A stretch of DNA of 37,688 nucleotides, taken from assembly GCA_025056555.1 (NCBI GenBank), contig JANWVZ010000013.1:1-37688 (forward strand), given 5' to 3'. Every line of letters begins with the position of its first letter. Position 1 is the first letter of the stretch. This DNA comes from Gemmatales bacterium (GTDB lineage: Bacteria > Planctomycetota > Planctomycetia > Gemmatales > HRBIN36). Of the stretch, positions 34,195-37,688 are shown piece by piece. Position numbers and translations under genes: made by a program. Below the pieces are notes generated by a model that saw nothing but the letters and a program-made list of their open reading frames with translations, ran no database searches and had not been told where the DNA came from.

Positions 34195-35400
34195 ATGCGC
34201 GACTCGCTTCATTCAGCCAATCAATCTGCTGAACCCGCTTCCGAAAGGTTCGCTGATACTATCAAACCATGCCAACGGTTTGTGATCATCTCGGCATTGG
34301 CTTGGCTTGGTTTGATCGCGGAAAGTTTCCCCGCTTATGCTGGCTTATATCATCGTCCGGTCGCAGATGAAGTGCTTCAGCCAGTACCGCAATGGTCTCG
34401 TTTCTTCGACACCGTAATCCCAAAATTGCGTTCTTACGCTCCTCCCGATCCGCTCAGCGGCCTGCCTGCCAGTGCGTTGCGTGAACAGGCTCTGAAAAAG
34501 ATCTCGTCCCTGGCTCAACGCCCGGATGCTCTCACCGCCGATGATTTTGTGGATTGGAGCGGTTGGCTGATACGTCTGATTGCCGTGAATGGTCGGCCCA
34601 CGCTGGAAGAAGCACGCCGCATTCTCGACCGTGGCCGAGCCAGATATCCCCGCGATTATCGCCTGGCTGCTCATTTGGCCACTGTGTACCAGCTCAGTGG
34701 GGAATACGATCGCGCCCTGGCCCTGACTCAGGAAGCGCTGGAATCAGCGCCTCCCGCAGCGCGGGATGGGGAACGTTATCATCTCCGCTTGATTGTGCAG
34801 CGGCGCATTCAGGACCAGGAACGGCGAACGGGCCGATTGGCCAAGGAGGAGGCAGTCTTAGATGATCTCTTTGGCCAACGCTGGTGGGAACACTCTCCGC
34901 TTCCCTGGCCGGGCGCTTTCGGCCCGAGGGAGAAACCAACCCCGTTGCCGTTAGCCTCTTCGCCGTCTCAGCCACCTCCAGCCGATGCAGGTGTGGTTAT
35001 TCAGCAATTGCTGATCTGGTTTCCATTCGACGGTCAACTGTGGTGGTTGTTGGGCGAGTATCTGGTGGCCGTGGGCGAATGGAATCACGCCGCCACGGCT
35101 TTTCAAGCGGCTGGCGATCTTCGTCTGGGGGGAAAAGTCTTTCGTCAACGTCGGACACTGGTGTTGGAACAAGCGGAACGCGCTCGCCGCGAGGCCGCCG
35201 CGCCAATCCTTCCAGAATTGCCGTCTTCAGACCCTGCTGAAGAGCTTGCCCAACCCGTACCATTATGGTCGCGTTTCGGCTGGCCCGCCTGGACTTTGCT
35301 TATCTGTGGCGGAGCCATCCTGCTGATGTTGGCAGCCTGGCAGGTGCAGATTTGGACGCGCCGCCTCTGGCGTCGCTGCCGCCTGCAGAGCCATTCGTAA
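34195..35400 (+). CDS. TPR-containing membrane protein, unknown function
   Basis: A 401-residue protein 13 bases after prpC, with GGAG at 34183-34187 before the ATG. A hydrophobic stretch near residues 28-50 (FVIISALAWLGLIAESFPAY) is a signal peptide or anchor, and residues ~360-385 (TLLICGGAILLMLAAWQVQI) form a C-terminal membrane helix followed by a basic tail. Between them lie TPR-like helices (TLEEARRILDRGRARYPRDY, LATVYQLSGEYDRALALTQE, LLGEYLVAVGEWNHAATAFQ). A proline-rich linker follows around residue 255. The domains suggest a protein-interaction role on the outer side of the inner membrane. Nothing links it to propionate chemistry except the operon position. Confidence 0.85.
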   Translation: MRDSLHSANQSAEPASERFADTIKPCQRFVIISALAWLGLIAESFPAYAGLYHRPVADEVLQPVPQWSRFFDTVIPKLRSYAPPDPLSGLPASALREQALKKISSLAQRPDALTADDFVDWSGWLIRLIAVNGRPTLEEARRILDRGRARYPRDYRLAAHLATVYQLSGEYDRALALTQEALESAPPAARDGERYHLRLIVQRRIQDQERRTGRLAKEEAVLDDLFGQRWWEHSPLPWPGAFGPREKPTPLPLASSPSQPPPADAGVVIQQLLIWFPFDGQLWWLLGEYLVAVGEWNHAATAFQAAGDLRLGGKVFRQRRTLVLEQAERARREAAAPILPELPSSDPAEELAQPVPLWSRFGWPAWTLLICGGAILLMLAAWQVQIWTRRLWRRCRLQSHS

Positions 35401-35571
35401 ATACAATTCGCCGGGTCCGTTGAGCCGTTTCGCTCTACGCCAGGAACTGACTCTCCAGCACCACGAAACAGTGCCAACTAAAAAAATAACAACGGGGGCG
35501 GCCCAAGCTGGCACGATGAAGCCATACAACTTAATCCAGTCTCGGCGAGGAAATTGATTGAGGGGGAGTCT

Positions 35572-36630
35572 ATGGAGGCAACGTCGCGCCAATTTCTCGA
35601 ACAACTGCTTCGCACACCCAGTCCGAGCGGCTATGAGCGCCCAGTACAGGAACTGGTGCGCCAGTGGGCCTCCCGTTACGCCGATGCAGTCACTACCGAC
35701 CGACATGGCAACGTCATTGCTGTGCGTAATCCCAACGGCCAGCCACGCATTATGCTCGCGGGTCATTGCGACCAGATCGGACTCCTGGTGCAGTACATTG
35801 ATGAACGAGGTTTTCTGTATCTGCAACCCATTGGCGGCTGGGATATGCAAATTCTCCTGGGGCAGGCGTTCACGGTGTGGACGGCCAACGGTCCGATTCC
35901 CGGCGTACTGTCGCGCAAGGCTCCCCATCTGCTGACCCCAGAGGAACGCAAGAAAGTTCCCGAATTTCACGAGGTTTGGCTCGACATAGGCGTGGCTAGC
36001 CGTGAAGAAGCGCAGCAACTGGTGCAGCTTGGCGATCCCGTTACCATCGCGCTGGAGCTCCGCCCGCTGCGCAACGGTCTGCTCGCGGCCCCAGGACTCG
36101 ATGATAAAGTCGGTGTGTGGGTGGTTATGGAGACCCTCAGGCGCTTGGCTGATGAAGATGTCGCGGCGGCAATTTTTTGCGTCTCCACGGTTCAGGAAGA
36201 AATCGGTCTGCGCGGTGCGACCACCAGCAGCTACGGCATTCATCCGACGGTCGGGATTGCTGTGGACGTCACCCATGCCACGGACACTCCGGGCAACGAA
36301 CGCAGGCAAATCGGCGACGTAGCACTCGGCAAGGGCCCCGTGCTCGTTCGCGGACCAAACGTCAATCCGCGCGTGTTGGAACGCCTGGAGGCAGCGGCGC
36401 GCAGCTTATCCATCCCGGTGCAGTATCGTGCCCATCCCCGACCTACTGGTACCGATGCCAATGTGATTCAGCTCAGCCGTGAAGGAGTGGCTACGGGACT
36501 GATCGGTATCCCTAACCGATATATGCACAGTCCCGTCGAAATGGTGAGCTTGGATGACCTGGACGCTGCCTCGGCTCTGCTCACCGCCTTCTGCCGCAGC
36601 ATTGCGCCCAACCAGGACTGGACCCCCTGA
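35572..36630 (+). CDS. M42 family aminopeptidase (TET/glutamyl aminopeptidase-like)
   Basis: A 352-residue protein from ATG 35572, preceded by AGGGGGAG (35561-35568); an upstream TTG at 35554 is less likely. The two-metal site is complete: LAGHCDQIGLLVQYID (His and Asp), GLDDKVGVWV (bridging Asp), VSTVQEEIGLRGA (Glu-Glu, catalytic and ligand), AVDVTHATDTPG (Asp) and RYMHSPVEM (His). The early segment LLRTPSPSGYERPVQELVRQ is the usual M42 start. These enzymes form large tetrahedral assemblies that trim N-terminal residues from peptides in the cytoplasm. It lies 171 bases after the TPR gene, and no operon partner is evident. Confidence 0.94.
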   Translation: MEATSRQFLEQLLRTPSPSGYERPVQELVRQWASRYADAVTTDRHGNVIAVRNPNGQPRIMLAGHCDQIGLLVQYIDERGFLYLQPIGGWDMQILLGQAFTVWTANGPIPGVLSRKAPHLLTPEERKKVPEFHEVWLDIGVASREEAQQLVQLGDPVTIALELRPLRNGLLAAPGLDDKVGVWVVMETLRRLADEDVAAAIFCVSTVQEEIGLRGATTSSYGIHPTVGIAVDVTHATDTPGNERRQIGDVALGKGPVLVRGPNVNPRVLERLEAAARSLSIPVQYRAHPRPTGTDANVIQLSREGVATGLIGIPNRYMHSPVEMVSLDDLDAASALLTAFCRSIAPNQDWTP

Positions 36631-37550
36631 CGTTCACCGCACTGCTTGGGTGCAGCGAACTCGGTTAGGCTGGCGCCATCCTCGAATAACCTTCCTGCGC
36701 GCTCTCCAGAGTACTAGCCAACTCCTTTCATCCACAACCGCCAACGGGCACGTGGCGGATCTATCAATTCATGATTGTTCCACGCGATGGTATTCCAGGC
36801 CATCTCTATAGGTGGGCTAAGCCATTGACCTGAATACACCTGTAACTGCAAGACCAGCCCCCAGAACAGCGCCCAAGTGATCGCCGCGGGGATGCTGCGG
36901 GGGCTACAGGTTGAGCCTCCGGGCCGAGAGACACCTGCGTGGTTGCATAACGGCTTCGATGAGCAAGTGGACGAGTCGCGGGTAATCAGGGTCCGCAGCA
37001 TTGGGCACCTGCGCACCATGCCGAAACATCCGCCATACGAGCGACCATCGTGATCCCGAGAGGCCAATAAGTTCGCTCCACCACTTTCAGTGGCATTTCA
37101 GACTATCAGGCACGCCCGATGCAACGTCATGGGGCCACACGGTAACCCGAGAACACTGTGGTCCGTCCTGGCGAATCGGTAAGTGTCCCTCAGTGGAATC
37201 GCGACCCTGTATCATCCGCCCTGAGTCCCCAGCTCCGTGCAAGTAGCTGAGGATGGCTCAAGCCCTGTGCCGCTCGCAGTCGGTTTCACAACCCATCACC
37301 AGCGCCAAGACCTTGCGTGGATAATCGAAATGGCGTCAGTTTCGTTCCTGGCGCGATTTTCGGGACAGGCTGAGCCAACTTCGATCTGAAGAAGCACATG
37401 ACCAATAGCCGCGATTTTGCTGCTGGGTTCGGTACCCTCGTTCTGGGGATTCTACCACTGGCCTGTGTGAGGAATTGGCAGCGACATCAACGGTGCGCTT
37501 GGCTTGTTCGTGGAGCGACGAATACTCTTTCTCCCCTGCCCCTGGTGCGG
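36631..37550. other. Gap before the tRNA, nothing recognised
   Basis: About 920 bases with only short ORFs lacking domain features. One minus-strand ORF (36714-37067) has a locally protein-like stretch but no family. I saw no RNA gene signature, repeat or terminator. Confidence 0.5.
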
Positions 37551-37556
37551 TATAAT
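37551..37556 (+). promoter_or_regulatory. Candidate -10 element of the tRNA promoter
   Basis: A perfect TATAAT lies 64 bases before the tRNA. No good -35 is found at 16-18 bases upstream (TTTCTC is the nearest), so this is tentative. Confidence 0.4.
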
Positions 37557-37620
37557 CAGCTGAACCCAGCGAACCGCAGGACATGCCTGGCAGAGTCAGA
37601 TTGCCGGGTTGATAGTCAGG

Positions 37621-37688
37621 GGGCGCTTAGCTCAGTGGGAGAGCGCTGCCCTTACAAGGCAGAAGTCGCAGGTTCGAGCCCTTCAGCA
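37621..37688 (+). tRNA. tRNA-Val (anticodon TAC), 3' end cut by the window edge
   Basis: The segment shows a D-arm (GCTC/GAGC), an anticodon arm CTGCC/GGCAG around CTTACAA giving anticodon TAC (valine), and a T-loop GTTCGAGCC. The acceptor begins GGGCGCT. The T-stem has one C-T mismatch (GCAGG with CCTTC). The fourth acceptor pair (C with A) also fails in the visible part. The last ~8 bases of the tRNA lie outside the window. The mismatches sit at the very end and may be sequencing or assembly error. Confidence 0.8.

Noticed and set aside
35263-36309. A 348-residue minus-strand ORF
   Set aside because: It lies antisense to the TPR gene's end and to the M42 peptidase, whose motifs are intact; the ORF has no domain.
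36714-37067. A 117-residue minus-strand ORF with a hydrophobic stretch
   Set aside because: It has no family similarity that I can see and no ribosome-binding site; a decayed gene is possible but not supported.
1-37688. CRISPR array, insertion sequence or prophage
   Set aside because: No regularly spaced direct repeats, transposase or phage genes were seen anywhere in the window.

Overview
The window looks like a piece of a planctomycete chromosome, probably of the Gemmataceae type. The pointers are a giant surface protein with the planctomycete N-terminal LEPR-XLL-like motif (LEMLEERTLLS), a BamA-type outer-membrane assembly factor, and zinc-ribbon plus membrane-anchor proteins common in that phylum. 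No database search was possible, so family names come from reading motifs and domain order.

Region 1 (1-17.7 kb, + strand, tightly packed, visibly more AT-rich than the rest) is an exopolysaccharide locus of the exosortase-A (XrtA/PEP-CTERM) associated kind. It holds five GT4-like glycosyltransferases (one cut by the left edge), a hexapeptide-repeat acyltransferase, a glutamine-dependent asparagine synthase-like amidotransferase, a FemAB/GNAT-like protein and a polysaccharide deacetylase. Two unusual large proteins sit inside the same gene string: a 1749-residue secreted protein with an N,N-dimethylformamidase-large-subunit-like domain, Ig/FN3 domains and three ~300-residue repeats, and an ~860-residue protein that resembles PcRGLX/YetA-type polysaccharide lyases. 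No exosortase gene lies inside the window.

Region 2 (17.7-23.4 kb) has a small membrane-anchored protein on the minus strand, a 147-residue ORF with a PPxW repeat, then an M24-peptidase-like protein that appears to lack its metal ligands, the redox repressor Rex and an alpha/beta hydrolase in one apparent operon. A cysteine-less Fur family regulator and a convergent MOSC-domain protein follow. Region 3 (23.4-24.3 kb) is a ~0.9 kb gene-free stretch rich in small inverted repeats. It ends in a good promoter and structured leader for rplY.

Region 4 (24.3-37.7 kb) is core genome: rplY-pth (ribosomal protein L25, peptidyl-tRNA hydrolase), a double zinc-ribbon membrane protein, ispG (isoprenoid precursor synthesis), bamA divergent from ispG, a prpB-prpC pair (2-methylcitrate cycle) followed by a TPR membrane protein, and an M42 aminopeptidase. 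After a ~0.9 kb gap comes a tRNA-Val cut by the right edge. The leading candidate for something undescribed is the pairing of the dimethylformamidase-like repeat protein and the lyase-like protein with an XrtA-type polysaccharide locus. Secondary candidates are the M24 pseudoenzyme next to rex, and the structured gap at 23.4-24.3 kb.
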